Shown: positions 33,822 to 46,140 of the stretch, in pieces
Layout: every line of letters begins with the position of its first letter
How positions within the stretch are numbered: position 1 is the first letter of the stretch
DNA from: Hericium rajendrae
Taxonomy: Eukaryota; Basidiomycota; Agaricomycetes; Russulales; Hericiaceae
Assembly: GCA_033439255.1 (NCBI GenBank)
Contig: CM065892.1
Coordinates: 496,001-560,000, forward strand
Direction of reading: 5' to 3'
Length of the DNA: 64,000 nucleotides
Notes under the pieces: model-generated
The model's database searches: none
Seen by the model: the letters and a program-made list of their open reading frames with translations, nothing else
Told to the model about the DNA's origin: nothing
Program-made: the position numbers and the translations under genes

Positions 33822-34435
33822 CTGGAAACGTAAGTACCACGGCAGAATATCGGTCAGTGTGACAGATGTCGAATACGATTCGTCTGACCTCTGAGATCTG
33901 AGCCCTCGCGCTATACCAAAAGTTGGCTGCCCCGAAGCTCCACTGGGAGTCGCTGACGAAAATGAGCGCCCTCTTACCTGTTCTATATACGTCGAAAACA
34001 TGGATGTCGGAAGAAGCACTCTGCCGTCGGGGAATAGGAAGGTCAAAGTCTGGATCACATGGGTGATTGTCGAAGGAATAGTGTCTCTTGCCAGTGACAT
34101 TGCGGACCAGCCACAGCCGTCTAGCGGAGTGAGGCGGCCTGCCAGGAACAGATTTCAGGTCACTTGGGCTACACCGGAACGCGCCGGACCGGGCGACTTG
34201 ATAGGGCGTGATTTCGTCTTGGCTGCAACATCCGGATCCAATCATTGGCCGCAAAATGTGCTTCATCGTCCCTGCGATGGAATCGAAGACTACAGATTGG
34301 ATCATTGTTTACTATGAGTGACTGGTACAAACGATGGCACGTCTCGGTATGCTTTCTATCATGCAGTAAGAAGGAATAAGCTGCTTCACGCGGCCAAGAG
34401 AACAAGAAGGGCCGGACGTAGCGCAGTGAATGAAA
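33822..34435. promoter_or_regulatory. MFS promoter and UBC-protein 3' side
   Basis: 614 bp. Open frames here run into the first MFS exon but add no family sequence before its ATG. Confidence 0.45.
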
Positions 34436-37400
34436 CTAGGCGACAATTGTCTCCCCTGCAGGGGCTGTTCGCAAGTCCAACAAGAGTCGCTTCATCTCCT
34501 GCACGTCAGCTGCGAATCCATTGGTGCTTCCGCCGGTGGCACCGCGGCCGATGGTCGCACCGTCGGCAGCTAACCCGCGTCCGTCGTCTTGCGCTAGCCA
34601 TTTGTCAAGCTGCTCGTTAATGGAGCGAGCCTTCAGGCGAAAGTGCGTGCGGATGATATCACCAAATGGTTCGGGAGGATTCTTCAGATTACCGAGCATC
34701 TAAAGAGACGAATAAGAAACATTTCGGAAAGAGAAACGCGTCACGTACCGCTGCCTTCAAGACCATCCTTCTTATATTGGCAGAATCTGACAGGACATCA
34801 GAGGGGCCAGATATACCAAGTCGAAAGTACGCACACGCTGCAGACTGAGGCGTTCCAGCACTGTTTGCCCATCCAGGCTCATTCAGATACGGCTCCTCGC
34901 ATAGAATCATGGATTGGATAGACACCAAAACCTAAAAGATACGTTAGCAAATGATTCTTCCATATCCTGTGGCTACGTACTTGCAGTAATGTAGACTTTC
35001 CGGCTGACCATCCGGGTCCGCTCCATGTTCCAAGCAGAGACAGGCACACTTTGCCGTCCTTGAAAATGAATGTGAATAATGTCTGTCGGCGGTGAGCTCA
35101 TCCCGACTTACAGCATAAAGATTGGGATTGAAACGGTATTTTCCCCCGTGAGTCTGGGACATCGCAATATGGTTTAGTGTCCATTGAGTAGTCGATTCGC
35201 TTGAGACTTACTGTCATATACTTGACGCTTGGCGGTGCCTGGTTGTATGCGTGACCCAGAAAGATATCGAACAGGAAACTGAGTAACGGCTAGAGTCAGT
35301 CTTGTCAAGGAGAAGATGACGAAGCATCTCACCAGCCATTCTGGTAGCTGCAAGTCGAGGAGATCATTGAGGTCAGTGCGAGACGGATGGAGTGAAACGA
35401 TCGCTTACGGCGTATCCTCTGGTCCTATTATCAGAGCCTTGATGATATCCACGCGAGTCTCGTCGACACGTAGGAAGATAGATGAATGCCATGCAATCGG
35501 AAGGTTGGTCGTGAGAACAGCAAGCTGAACGCAGAATCAGCTATCATCCAATGAACATATAGATAGACAGTGCTCAAACCTCTTTCGCAATAGCCAGCGA
35601 CCGTTTCGGAATATCCTGGGACGCCAGCATTCGCGCCTCATTGTTGAAGTAGGTTTTATAATTCGGTAGCTCATCCGTGAATGTGGCATCTTTGCCATCC
35701 TGTGGTGGGGGAGGGATCGTGAGGTCACAGTATTCGAATCGAACACGAGTCGCCCAGTCCACGTAGAGTTTCTGAACCTCATCATCAGTTAGGCCTTCGT
35801 CGGCATAAACGTCGTCCTGCGCAGATGAGGAGTAGATCTTCGGCAAGGAGTCATGTAGCCGCTGTACGAATGCGGGCCCCTTCGTCTCTTTGAGCGAACG
35901 GTCAATGGCCTCTGCTGTGGCAAGAATGCGGCGGCAGAATTTCGCGAGTTTCTGGTTATCTTCAGACAGAGGGGCTGCCGCTACTTCTTTTGCCTTGCCC
36001 TTCGTGTCGTTTGTCACCCGCTTCTGCTCCTCCGTCATCTCATCTGGCTCAACTTCAATATGCTTAGCACCCTCTAAACTCTTCATGGCGGCGTTAGCTT
36101 GAATAACTATGGCTTCCATCAGCTCTCTCGGTCCAGAGCTGCCTTCGTAGACTATAGTGCGCTCTCGAAGCGGAGGACCGCCGCTCGCAGACTTCCTGGT
36201 GGTGTTTGTCTTGACCGATGATGCCACCATAATGGGCATGGCCATCATACTTGCTAACGCTTCATGGTTCGAGATGGTCTAGATAATTCGTTATCATTCG
36301 CCATCGCTGCTATAAAGGGAAACACTCACCTCCAGCCATTCAAATAGTTCAAAATATACCGCGGAACGATCAGACATGTCTGTCAACGAATCGTTACGTA
36401 GCAAGGAGCTACAGATGTTGTTGAACCGTCTCCGAAGGTGAGCCAAAGCCGTGGGGTGAACAAGATAATCACTTGTGCGCCCACCGCCAGGCCGATGCAG
36501 TGAGGGCAAATAGACGCGAATCGCGTGCATCAATTCGCCCAATTTTTCGTCTTTGGCCCGTTGATTTGCTTGCGCCTCGGCCTGGCCCGTGGTCTAATAT
36601 ATTCATTGAGAAAATATCCCTTTGTAACGGAATACACTTACATCCTCCTTCTGGTCTCCTGCATACCCAGTGCCAACTTTCAGCTTCTTGGAACCTTGCA
36701 CTGGGGGCGTCATGAAGGCGTCGTCTTCATCGTCTCCTTCTCCTGGAACCGGAGTTGTCTCAACCTTGCGTCTCTTGCTAGTCCTAACTTTCCCATCGCT
36801 ATTGCCCGCGACGTTCTGTATCTGATCGTGATAGAGCTGTTCTAGCATAGCGAGACCGATACCGAGAACAACACCCTGTATCCCGGCGCAATGGAACAAA
36901 TCATCGTGTTGTGCGTCGGGGCGCTTCTCGTCGTTTATGGGTTCGCCACAAGCAAAACAGAATACTTTCAAGCAGCGCATGCACTTCTGACGGACGATGC
37001 CTTGCAGTTGTTCAATGTACTTGGGAAAGGATGACTTGATTTGCGGATGAGAGAAAGATAATTCCATCACGGGGAAATATTGCTTACGTAGAGTGCAAAG
37101 AAATCGCTCTTCTTGCGTTCGACCGAGGCCCCGCAGCCATATGGACAGGGACACTTCCCCTCTGTCAGCTGAGAATAGATGGTGAACAGAAAGCTTTGCT
37201 CCCCGCCCTCCGGACAGCCTTTCATCCATTCACTCTGGGTCATCAGCCTAACCTTCTCATCCGCCTTAGGCATATAGACAACTTCGGGTTCTTCTTCCAC
37301 CTCAATAACTTCCTCCCGTCGATCCTTCGAGAAGAAGATACCTATGCAAAACCCTGTGTAAGCTTCTGATGTCCGCGTGGAGAGAACGCACCAGCATAAG

Positions 37401-37913
37401 GGTCTATATCAGACGTTGATCTTTGACCCTCGGCTTTGACTTCATAATCAGAATCGTAATCCACGAATTCGTCTTCTGTTGTGCCTCTCCTCAGTCAACG
37501 AATCTGAGACGATATGAATATAGTACCTTCGTCCGCACCGTCCGCACCGTCCTCAGAATCATCGCCTTCGGCTTCAGGTGTCTAGTACAATTTTGAGGGA
37601 TCGCGTGAGCCCTGTTGTTCACTTACGACTTGAGCCAGAGACGCGGATCACTTACCGCCAATCGCGTTGTAGTCTTTTGATCGCGTACTTCCGTCTCACT
37701 AGCGGAGCCCATCCGAACATCGCCGTCTTCGTCAAGAACGTCATCGAAAGCACCATCAAAGATGCGCTCAGCGGCTTGCATGACATCTTTATATCGCTTG
37801 AGAGCAGCTCTCGCTTGAGCGACGGTGGCACCCTAGAGGAAGTGAGCATTCGTACGCCATCCTGGACTCGCACGACTCACCATCTCTACAAGCTGTTGGA
37901 CTTGGCTTTCCAT
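34436..37913 (-). CDS. UBA / Cys-rich / UBC-core protein (BIRC6/UBE2O-type E2)
   Basis: Large ubiquitin-conjugating protein of 891 residues in 16 exons: 37913-37881, 37832-37656, 37581-37527, 37475-37392, 37341-37088, 37034-36642, 36593-36330, 36278-35580, 35524-35409, 35347-35333 (15 nt), 35278-35212, 35153-35112, 35058-34981, 34931-34835, 34786-34749 and 34699-34436. Domains: an N-terminal UBA-like helix bundle (MESQVQQLVEMGATVAQARAA...), an acidic segment, a Cys-rich zinc module at about 178-250 (CPCPYGCG... CMRCLKVFCFACGE... FHC) resembling an IBR, a basic linker, and a C-terminal UBC fold at about 655-800. The E2 catalytic motif is GKVCLSLLGTW (Cys about 738), followed by STLLQVLVSIQSMILCEEPY as in BIRC6. 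Total length and frame close exactly across all junctions. Confidence 0.9.
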
Positions 37914-39127
37914 AGTTGATCAACTCAATTGTAACACAGGTATCTTAGAAGCGATGTTTGACCGATGCAGGTATGAACTTAAGGTTAGATGCAGTGAACA
38001 GTGTGGGGTCCGCGGCGAAGTCACTGTTCTCAGTTCTGAGGCAAGACACGGCTTACATAATCCGTGAAGCGTAGTGACACCTGCCAGCACAACTCTTCTG
38101 TCTTCCGACTCTTCGCAGTCGAGGCAAGCCCTTTCAACAACAAAGATTCCTCGAAGTTCTTCGCTGTGAGTTAGACGCAACCTAGACTTTGGATCGGGCG
38201 TGCAAATTTTCGTATCGTTGGACTCATCAGAAACTGGTACCTCCAGTCGGGAAGAGGAAGGCCGCACCCGTTGTACATCCACTCTGAGCCTCATACGTCG
38301 AGTCTCCCGGGGGGGCAGAGTAGATACTGGACTCATCCTTCGTGCCTCAGGATCGTCGTATCTCATACATCACCATCGCCAGCTCGCTGACCGACTGCTA
38401 AAAACAGGCACAACTGGTTGACGTACCATCCATCAGCCTAAATTCATAGGAGATATGTCGTTTCAGCTGTGTCTTGTTTCGCAATGAACTTACAGCCTAA
38501 GAGCCAGCGAAGATGATGGGCGGCGGCGAATGGTCACTCCTTGAAGATGACAGTAACTCTGGGCCGACGTCGTGACTGGAGTGGCAGAGGGAAATGGTGT
38601 ATTCGCGCTGACGTTTCTGCGTAACTATTCGAGTTGCTTCCAAGTTGATTGATCTATGGGGCCGTGATATTTTTGAGCTATACGCGCAGATATCTGTATT
38701 TGACCCACTTCAAGATCCCATGCGAGGTTAGCGACGCCAAAAGCTCCATGTGCATGTGTCTCTTTTGCTCTGCATAACCAATGCGTTCCTACCTCTCATG
38801 CCGTGCAGAACCACCAACTTCCTTCCTACGCTGTCTCCAATCAGATTCGGCGACGGAGGTAGGGGCAATAATGGCTTTGGTAGAACTCGACGGCATATTC
38901 TGTGAGTATTTCTCAGAGTACTTTTCAGTACTCTCGACTGATATCTAGGCATCGCGTTCATGATTAACGTCAAGCACCATGCTATTTCTCGACAGTACAT
39001 AGATATAAACTGGGCCGAATTCTCATTATTTTCTGATTTAAATTGGGCTGCGCAGTGGTGCTCCTGCCTCTACCCAGTCCCTCAATCAGATGTCCATTCT
39101 GTTCTGATGAAGCTACTGATACAACGC

Positions 39128-39197
39128 GCTGCCTGGGCTCTTCAACGACGCTGCCCAGACTCGTCCAACGACGCTACCCAGGTTCTTCAACGACGCT
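39128..39197. repeat. Three imperfect 22-23 bp tandem repeats
   Basis: Units at 39128-39149, 39150-39172 and 39173-39194 share GCTRCCY...TTCAACGAC or close variants; a fourth unit starts and stops after GCT. Confidence 0.75.
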
Positions 39198-41205
39198 AAC
39201 GATATCCGTGTTCCCGACGCGGATCCCCCACGTTGACAGATGGAGATATCGGGTGCAATCGTAAACCTATCGCTAAAACCTTACGCCATGAGGCTACCAA
39301 ACTTCAGCGAATCCCGAAATGGTAAATTCGGCTGCCCGAACAGACGCTCGTGAGGATCGATGGTGTATCGAACACTCCGCCGGTCGAGACCAGGAGTAAT
39401 GATTTTTGTAATTGAACCATATGCGAACTATGACCTAGACGCGCTGTTCTTGGGCGCATGGTACGACGAGGACTGGTGTCGATCCTTCGGTATCCGCGGT
39501 TTCCTTGATCGACTCGTCACCGCCAACAGCGCTTAATTTGCGTCCCTATTGCTCAGCTCTGCTCACATCTACCCCACCCTGTTCCGGCGTTATTTCTTGC
39601 ATGGAGCACCGCGTTCTTCAATTGTTCGGGAAGCGAATCAGAGGTCAGATTGTGGCTTGGAAAAAGCATGAGTGCTCTTGTTAGTTCTTGTGGTCGTTGT
39701 AATCTAACCTGTTGGTTGCAGTCGTCTAAGAGGTTTGATGCGACTCGATGCTACGACACTGCTTTGCTTAGGAGGAGCTTTGATCAGATGATCTTTACCA
39801 GATCTAGTCGAGATGCCAATATTCCACGTGTATTGCGAGCTATACTCAAATACCTCGGAGAAAGCTCAATATCTAGTATCTGAACACTGCAACAGGCACA
39901 CGGGTCGGATCTTTACCTCGGTCCGACTAGGTGGTCCTCTGTAGGGATCAGAGACAACTTCAACAATTGGCTCTCCAGGCTTATTCTGTTGATAGGTTAT
40001 CGACTGAACGCCGGTGTGTGAGGCACTGATGCTAGTGTGCAGACTGTTTTCTCGATGTAAGTGAAGAAATAATACTGTCCTGTCATGGCAAGTACACCAT
40101 GTTCGTCAGGTATTGTTCCTTCGACTGACTGCATCATCTCGTTTGCAGGCGTTCAAGTGGGTTTCGGAACCCACAATTTGCTATGTCCGGGCATTAAAGC
40201 CTTCGGGTCCCTCCTCAATGTTTTAGCGTGTCTAAGCGTCTCCTCCGTGTCATTGGCAAGTGCTTGACTACTCCCAGGGTCCCAACGACTGTCTATTGAC
40301 GATTGAACGAGACAGTGTAATTATTCCGTAAATGCGACCTTAGTGAAGCCTAGCGATACGGAACGGACAAGACGTTCATGGATAGCGCATGCCAAAGGCT
40401 ACGCTGAGTGAGGGCCGTCTTCCATTTCGTTTGCCCAGCCAACAAGATCGCTGTTAATCCCATAGTAGTAATCAGCTTTCATCGCACGAAGATATTGCCT
40501 TTTTTTCCTATCAAGTTCTCGACATGTTCCCTATATCCGCCGACCCCACCGAGCATGCTCCATAAGCAAGTAGCTTTAGCCTCGGCTTACGCAGTGTAGC
40601 TCTTCTGTCCAATATTCGGATGAGATGCCGATCAGCGGAAATTGGAGGTGCCCATTTTCTGGGCTCTTTTGGCGTCCGGTCGCAGGTCGGGTTCTGCAAG
40701 CGCTCAGCCTCCACCCGAATACGTTATCACTTGCGTCTGGAGTACCCCAAATTCAAGGCAGTAAGTTGCGTTATACGGCCCCCCCATTCGATTGAGACTT
40801 TTCCTGTAAAGTTCGAAGCAAGATTTTGGCTCCTTGAAAGTTACTGCACAACTCGTGCCTGATACTTAATTAGCGGACTTCATACTCGAAGGCTGGAGCG
40901 TGTCCCCCGAAATGCATCCGATCTCCGATTTCAAATACTTACCGGCCCTTTACTACTGCCTTCTGATGCCGGTACGACGGCAAGAGCTCTGGTCAGAATG
41001 GATCTCGATTTCCGGAACACTTCGGTAAGCACTTTTCTAGCTAAACGGTAGCGCCCAAGCCGACGCCGCGCTACCGCCGTCGTGCTAGCATGATCATTTC
41101 GTGAGCGCTCGCGTTTCGGCTCTCTGTGGCTAACACCGAATTTCTCATCTGACCGTCTCCTGAGAGGCTGGAGGCACCAGATTGATCTTCGGTGCAGCCA
41201 AGGAC

Positions 41206-41212
41206 TATATAA
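41206..41212 (+). promoter_or_regulatory. TATA box of Zn2Cys6 gene
   Basis: TATATAA 56 nt upstream of ATG 41268, a normal TATA-to-start distance with a leader of about 25-30 nt. Confidence 0.6.
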
Positions 41213-41267
41213 TGCCCGGGTCAAACCATCTCCAATTCCTACTACCTCCCTCCTGTCTTCCGTTGGC

Positions 41268-42730
41268 ATGTCGTCGCAGAACACATATTCTGAATTCTCG
41301 GACGACGATGTCTCTCCTGACCGACAAGGTGGAGACACGATATCCCGCCGTCGTAGCACTAGAGGTAACGTTTTGTTCCCATCCTCGATCCTACTACGCT
41401 CACGTCCACCAAGCCTGCGACCAGTGCCGCAGGACGAAGAGTAAATGCCAGAGGTTTGGTTCAGCCAAGGATCCCTGCCGCGGCTGCATCTCAGCCGGAA
41501 TCTGTGAGTATCTATGTATTTCGTCGTGCTTGTCGCTATGCTTAAGCTCCACGCAGCTTGTACATTTGCAGGTAATGATTTCGTTTTGTCGTACTACTCA
41601 AATCTGACCACGAACATCAGGTCCCAGCCATAAAAGAGGTCCCCCGAAAGGGTGGGTAATGCTTCGCTCGTTTATTCTTTACGTTTTGAACTGAAAAATA
41701 TCCGGTTCGTAGGTACATCCATGCGATCGAGCGTAGACTGCAGCAGGTCGAGGCCCTGATGGGCACCATCATAGGCTCGACTGATCCACGAGCGCAAGGC
41801 CTTTTACGCGACCTTTCGCAGGATGCGCTCGCCAAGCAGATCATCCACAAAGTCGACCATGGTCCATTTGGGCCGAAGGGTCGCGTCAGTCACCCGTTCG
41901 GCTCTACGAAGGAGGATTTTTTGGCTTCCATCGTGAGGAGCGCTGAAGATCCTCGGACAGATGCGCCGGGATCCAGGCGGTCTCGACGTGGGCGCGAGTC
42001 TCAGCAAGGTATGCTATGCTTCATGGAGATACATACGAGATGACATGTTCTGACATCTGATTCATAGATGACCTGGTCATGACAAGTCCCAATAACGCAT
42101 GGCAGTCGCGGCTGCAGGACCTACTTTCGAAGTCTCCGTCCGCCGCAGCGCTCGACTCGCCTTCGCGTTCCGCTGCAGGCACAAGGCTAGGCGCCTCTCC
42201 GTCCAGTAGCTCCTCGCGCTCCATGCCGTATTCGGCGTCGGATGATATAGGCACTCCCTCTGAGGAGGAGAACTTCGAGCTCTCCCTGCCGCATACTCCA
42301 GGTCGGGAGGTCAGTGGCTTAGGTCTTGACATCGCTTGGCACAGCAGCGCCAGCCCATCTCCAAAGCCTCGAGTTGGTGCGTGTGATATTCCTGAATTCA
42401 TCTCGCTTATTACATTCTCATGATGTACCTTTCACCCTAGCCACGAAGCTTCTCAACCCATCTCCGGTGATGCATACCAATACGCTCAAGGCCCAGCATG
42501 GACAAGTCCTGCCCCAGGCACTAGCCGGAGTCAGCTATAGCGGTATGGGCGTATCGCCCTCAGATACCTACGGGCCGTATCACTGGCAGGGAGAACAGAT
42601 GTCCATGGGCGGCATGGAGTTTGGATTCCCAAACGACGGGTTGGCATCGTTCGCGACCGGGCAGGCAGAGTGGTCCACCTCTGGCCCTGATGCAGACGCG
42701 CTGCAGATGGATTTCGTCACTGGCCTGTAA
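41268..42730 (+). CDS. Zn(II)2Cys6 transcription factor
   Basis: Fungal binuclear zinc-cluster regulator of 375 residues. Seven exons: 41268-41364, 41414-41503, 41557-41571 (15 nt), 41621-41651 (31 nt), 41713-42008, 42068-42376 and 42441-42730; introns are 48-64 nt. The cluster at about 33-60 is ACDQCRRTKSKCQ...DPCRGCISAGISC, i.e. CX2CX6CX9CX2CX6C. The sixth Cys is contributed by the 15-nt exon. Then a basic stretch (SHKRGPPKG), a short coiled coil (IHAIERRLQQVEALMGTI), and a Ser-rich region. The C-terminus has Met/Gly/Trp-rich residues that could be an activation domain. No fungal_trans middle region is present, so it is a short-form regulator; target genes are unknown. Confidence 0.88.
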
Positions 42731-43224
42731 TCGCATCGCCGATAGAACACTGGAACGCTTGGCCACTGTGGTTTGGACTAATAATCGGACCTTGCGAAAC
42801 CTTTCTTTCCTCCTGGGAAACCTGCTGATACGGACCCTTTATTGTTATACCTAATTGCTGCCCATCCTCGTGCGTTGTATCTCTTTGAGCCGCTTTCGTC
42901 GATTTGCTTCTCTGTACATTTGTGTATCATCGTCGAAGGCTTATCTGTTTGTTGTAGGAGTCGTCTGTAGATTTACTGTATATACTTTCGCTGCGATATC
43001 CCTTTCTCCTATACCGTTATTTTGTATCCCCTACTATGCAGATACACACACGATTATCTTGCATACACACACGTCTATATCTTTTATATCTTGCATACAC
43101 ACATGGCTCGCATGCAGATGCACATCTTGCAATGCTCTTCTATCTGACTTCACGTGAGGCTCGATTCAGAGGAAGGCGCTTGCAGATACACAGATAAGCT
43201 ACTCGCTGAGATGCATGGCTTCAA
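42731..43224. other. Convergent 3' intergenic region
   Basis: 494 bp between the Zn2Cys6 and Reb1-like stops. AT- and CA-rich, with a 17-bp direct repeat (43056-43072 and 43087-43103). Confidence 0.5.
43056..43103. repeat. Two 17-bp direct repeats, 31-bp period
   Basis: TATCTTGCATACACACA occurs at 43056-43072 and again at 43087-43103, in a CA-rich 3' flank. Confidence 0.75.
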
Positions 43225-45703
43225 CTAGTCGTCATCAGAAGATGATGAGGACGAAGAGTCGCTACTGCTATCGTTATTTTGACTACCAGCACCAGCTGAA
43301 CTGGGTTCAGCAACCACACGAGTGGCTGGCGCCGCATCGCCCAGATCCTCATCGGAGTCCTCCACAGCCTCAGCGCTGACGATCTTCTGCTTGCGGCGCG
43401 TAGACTGAGCAGGGAGATGCGCTTTCTTGACCAGAAGAATGTCCATGATTTCTGGATTAAACTATGCGTCAGTGATTTTCTCAACATGGGACGTCGTTGC
43501 ACGACATACCTTCGTGGCTCATTTCTTCATGACCTTTGATACTGCGCTTCATGGTCAACCAGCGCCGCTGTAAAATATGGGGGCTCCAAAGATTCCAGTT
43601 CTGATCTGGTAACGTCTTCCAGTCAATCTCACTGTCGTCTCTGACGTGCAGCGATTCAACTCTGTAACAGTACGCATTAATGAGGAAAGAACGCCCATGG
43701 GAATAGAAATGTTAGATACGTACTTGTGAACCAATATGAAGCCGTCCTGGGGACTCCAGCGCGGCTTCAGGCCTTGAGTCTTGTAAAGCTTGCTGAGCGA
43801 GTCGGTCCTGGCAATCGGAATGTCGGTAATATCTCAATGACGAAAACGGATCATCCTACCACTTAATTCGGCATTGTTGTCTGCCACGCGTATTGCCCAT
43901 GCGTTGACTGACCACACCCCAGAAGACGTCACTGTCCATATCCTTGCCCTGATCGATGGTCATCTCCGTAACAATCTGTGTGAGCATGTCCTCCTCCTGC
44001 TTCGTCCAAGGCCCTATACAATTATTTAGCAGACGTTTTAACTGGGATGCGGAGCGTGTCTCGACTTACCAGAGAGATTAGCAGCGCGATGCTCGAGGTG
44101 GTTGCGCCATCGATCACGGCAGTCCCCAGCCCGGCGCCCAACACGACTACTGACTTTTTCCCACTGCTGCCCAAGTTCCGCAACGGCTCTAAGAGGAAAT
44201 TATCAGTTTCATAGATTAAGAAGCATGGAGGCTGCGTTGATGCGCACTGCACGAGATTATCGTCCTCTGTTGGCATCCATTTTCCCCGAGCCTGCATGGG
44301 GTGGTATCTCCGTCGGACATAGTGATAGACAGCTATGATAGGACGCAAATGGACGGCACTCGCTGAGAAAAGATCAGCGTGAGAAGTACGCTATGGAAAA
44401 TCAGACTAACTGATTTCAGACCAGAACATGTTCTTTGCTTGAGTGTCTTTCGCGAAGATGAGGTCTTGAAGTTGATCCTCGGCAAGGCCATGTTGCTAAC
44501 GATCGAACAGTCAACATGGAACCGTGCAAAACAGAGTTTGACGACTAACGGCGCGGTAGGTCTCAAGGGCATTTATCACTTGTTGTTCCTCGATGGTGGA
44601 GAACTTCCCTTTTTTGTACTTCAAACCTGTCGGGGATATGAATCAATTAATGTTTGCGGAGACGCGCACGACAGGTATTTACCCTCCGTCTTCGCCAGTT
44701 CGGCCAACTTGCCGGCACTCATCCATCTTGTCGCGAGCATGTGTGCGTGTTCAGAATTCTCCGACGCATCGGGAGCGGGAAGGTGAATATTCGTGATTCT
44801 CCTAGCGGGCGGTGGGAGCCGTGATTGCTTACGCGGGAGTGAAGCAGATGCGGGATGCCCGTTAGAAGGCTGCCCAGCGTGATGAGCATTCGGCGCCGAC
44901 GGAGGGGGCGGAGGCACCATCGAAGGCAGACCGGAATAAGGGATATTCGCTGCCGCAGCTGCCTCACCGATGGTTTTCAAAACACCTGCGATCTTGGTCA
45001 AGTCCAAGTCCTGCAGCGCGCGGGCTACATCATCGCTGGAGCCATATAGAAGCTCAGGAGGCAGATGATTGACGGCCCCAGGGAAGGAAGCAGGCGGTTG
45101 CTGCGGTGGATGCGCAAGAGGCGGCTGACCGTAAGGGTAGCCAGATGGGCCAGGGAATCCCAGTGGCATGTAGGAAGGCGACTGCGAGGTATACATAGAA
45201 AAGTCAGGCTGACCGTATCCATGCTCCCCCGACAAGCCAGCGGTGGCAGAGGCAGCGGAGACGACAGCGCTGATGAAAGCGGCAGACTGCGCCTGCGAGT
45301 CGGCAGTCGAGCCCGTATCGTCTGCAGTAGGGACATCATCCGCCTCGCGCTGCTTGCCCTTGTCTTTCTTCGACTTCTTCTTCTTTTTTGGCCGTTCCGT
45401 TTCTGGTGGGGCATGTGCGTGAGTATCACCCACCGACTCGACTGATGCATCAGGATCGACGTTGTGTTCCGCCCGAGCCTTCTTCTTGTCCTTCTTTCTC
45501 TTCTTCTTCTCTTGGGCATGTTCGTCTACATCCTCCCCCTGCTCTCCCGATCCGTCCTCCTCCCGAGCGCGTTTCTTCGACTTTTTCTTCTTGGATGGCT
45601 GTTCCTCAAGGTTAGTATACGCGCCGTTGGCCTGTCCCACAGCGTGTTGTAAGGCGAGCTGGATGTCTGAAGACAGTGAGTTTTGTGTAGCAAGAGTTGC
45701 CAT
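43225..45703 (-). CDS. Reb1/TTF-I-like Myb-domain DNA-binding protein
   Basis: Nuclear Myb/SANT protein of 676 residues, similar to factors that stop RNA polymerase I transcription. Nine exons: 45703-44683, 44626-44550, 44495-44411, 44362-44248, 44188-44070, 44013-43863, 43807-43724, 43661-43510 and 43451-43225; introns are 48-62 nt. The N-terminus has two Lys-rich blocks (KKKKSKKRAREE, KKKKKSKKDKGK) that look like nucleolar signals, then Pro-rich sequence. Myb-type repeats begin at LKYKKGKFSTIEEQQ and include GKWMPTEDDNLVQAVAELG... CRDRWRNHLEH and GPWTKQEEDMLTQIV... QQCRIK, with an HILQRRW element later. The C-terminus is an acidic Ser tail. Start is the first ATG in frame. Confidence 0.88.
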
Positions 45704-46140
45704 AACGAATTCGATAGCAGCGGCTGCTAGGATGACTTTAGGGTGGGTCAGAGTTTTCTTCAAGGCGCGAGCGCGGATCTCGATGGCGCGGCAAACGCCG
45801 ATAAGCGTTTCACAGCACTTGCCGCTTCGATGACGCGGCTTCTCAGGTTATCGAGGACGTCACGGACGTCGTCGGAAAGACCTCATCATATTCCCGGTAG
45901 ATACGAGTCACGAAGATAAATAAACGTTTCTATATGGTAGATATTGAGATATATACAAGGGCTAGCTAACGAGAGACGCGTGGTGGCTTGCAGTCTAACA
46001 TGCAGGGCTGTGAGATATCAGAAACCAAGTCCGCATCTAGATCAAGATATAGGTGAAGAAATAGCTCATCAAATATGCAACGCATTTTGTCAACAAGATC
46101 GAAGTTAGATGCTGTAGGTCCGTGTTCAGGGATTTTTTAA
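45704..46140. promoter_or_regulatory. Reb1-like promoter and GDSL 3' side
   Basis: 437 bp, AT-rich around 45920-45955. No gene seen. Confidence 0.45.

Larger units (their letters stand above)
37914..41267. other. Gene-poor 3.4-kb region
   Basis: The longest intergenic stretch in the window. It holds an ATG frame of 148 codons (38366-37920, minus) that ends 7 nt above the UBC-protein start, a short tandem repeat at 39128-39197, and a small spliceable plus-strand frame near 38868-39200. No transposase, reverse transcriptase, terminal repeats or tRNA were recognised. The Zn2Cys6 promoter lies at its right end. Confidence 0.5.

Noticed and set aside
38868-39200. Small spliceable plus-strand gene at the left of the 38-41 kb region
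   Set aside because: A GT-AG intron can be drawn, but the product has no family character and ends inside the tandem repeat.
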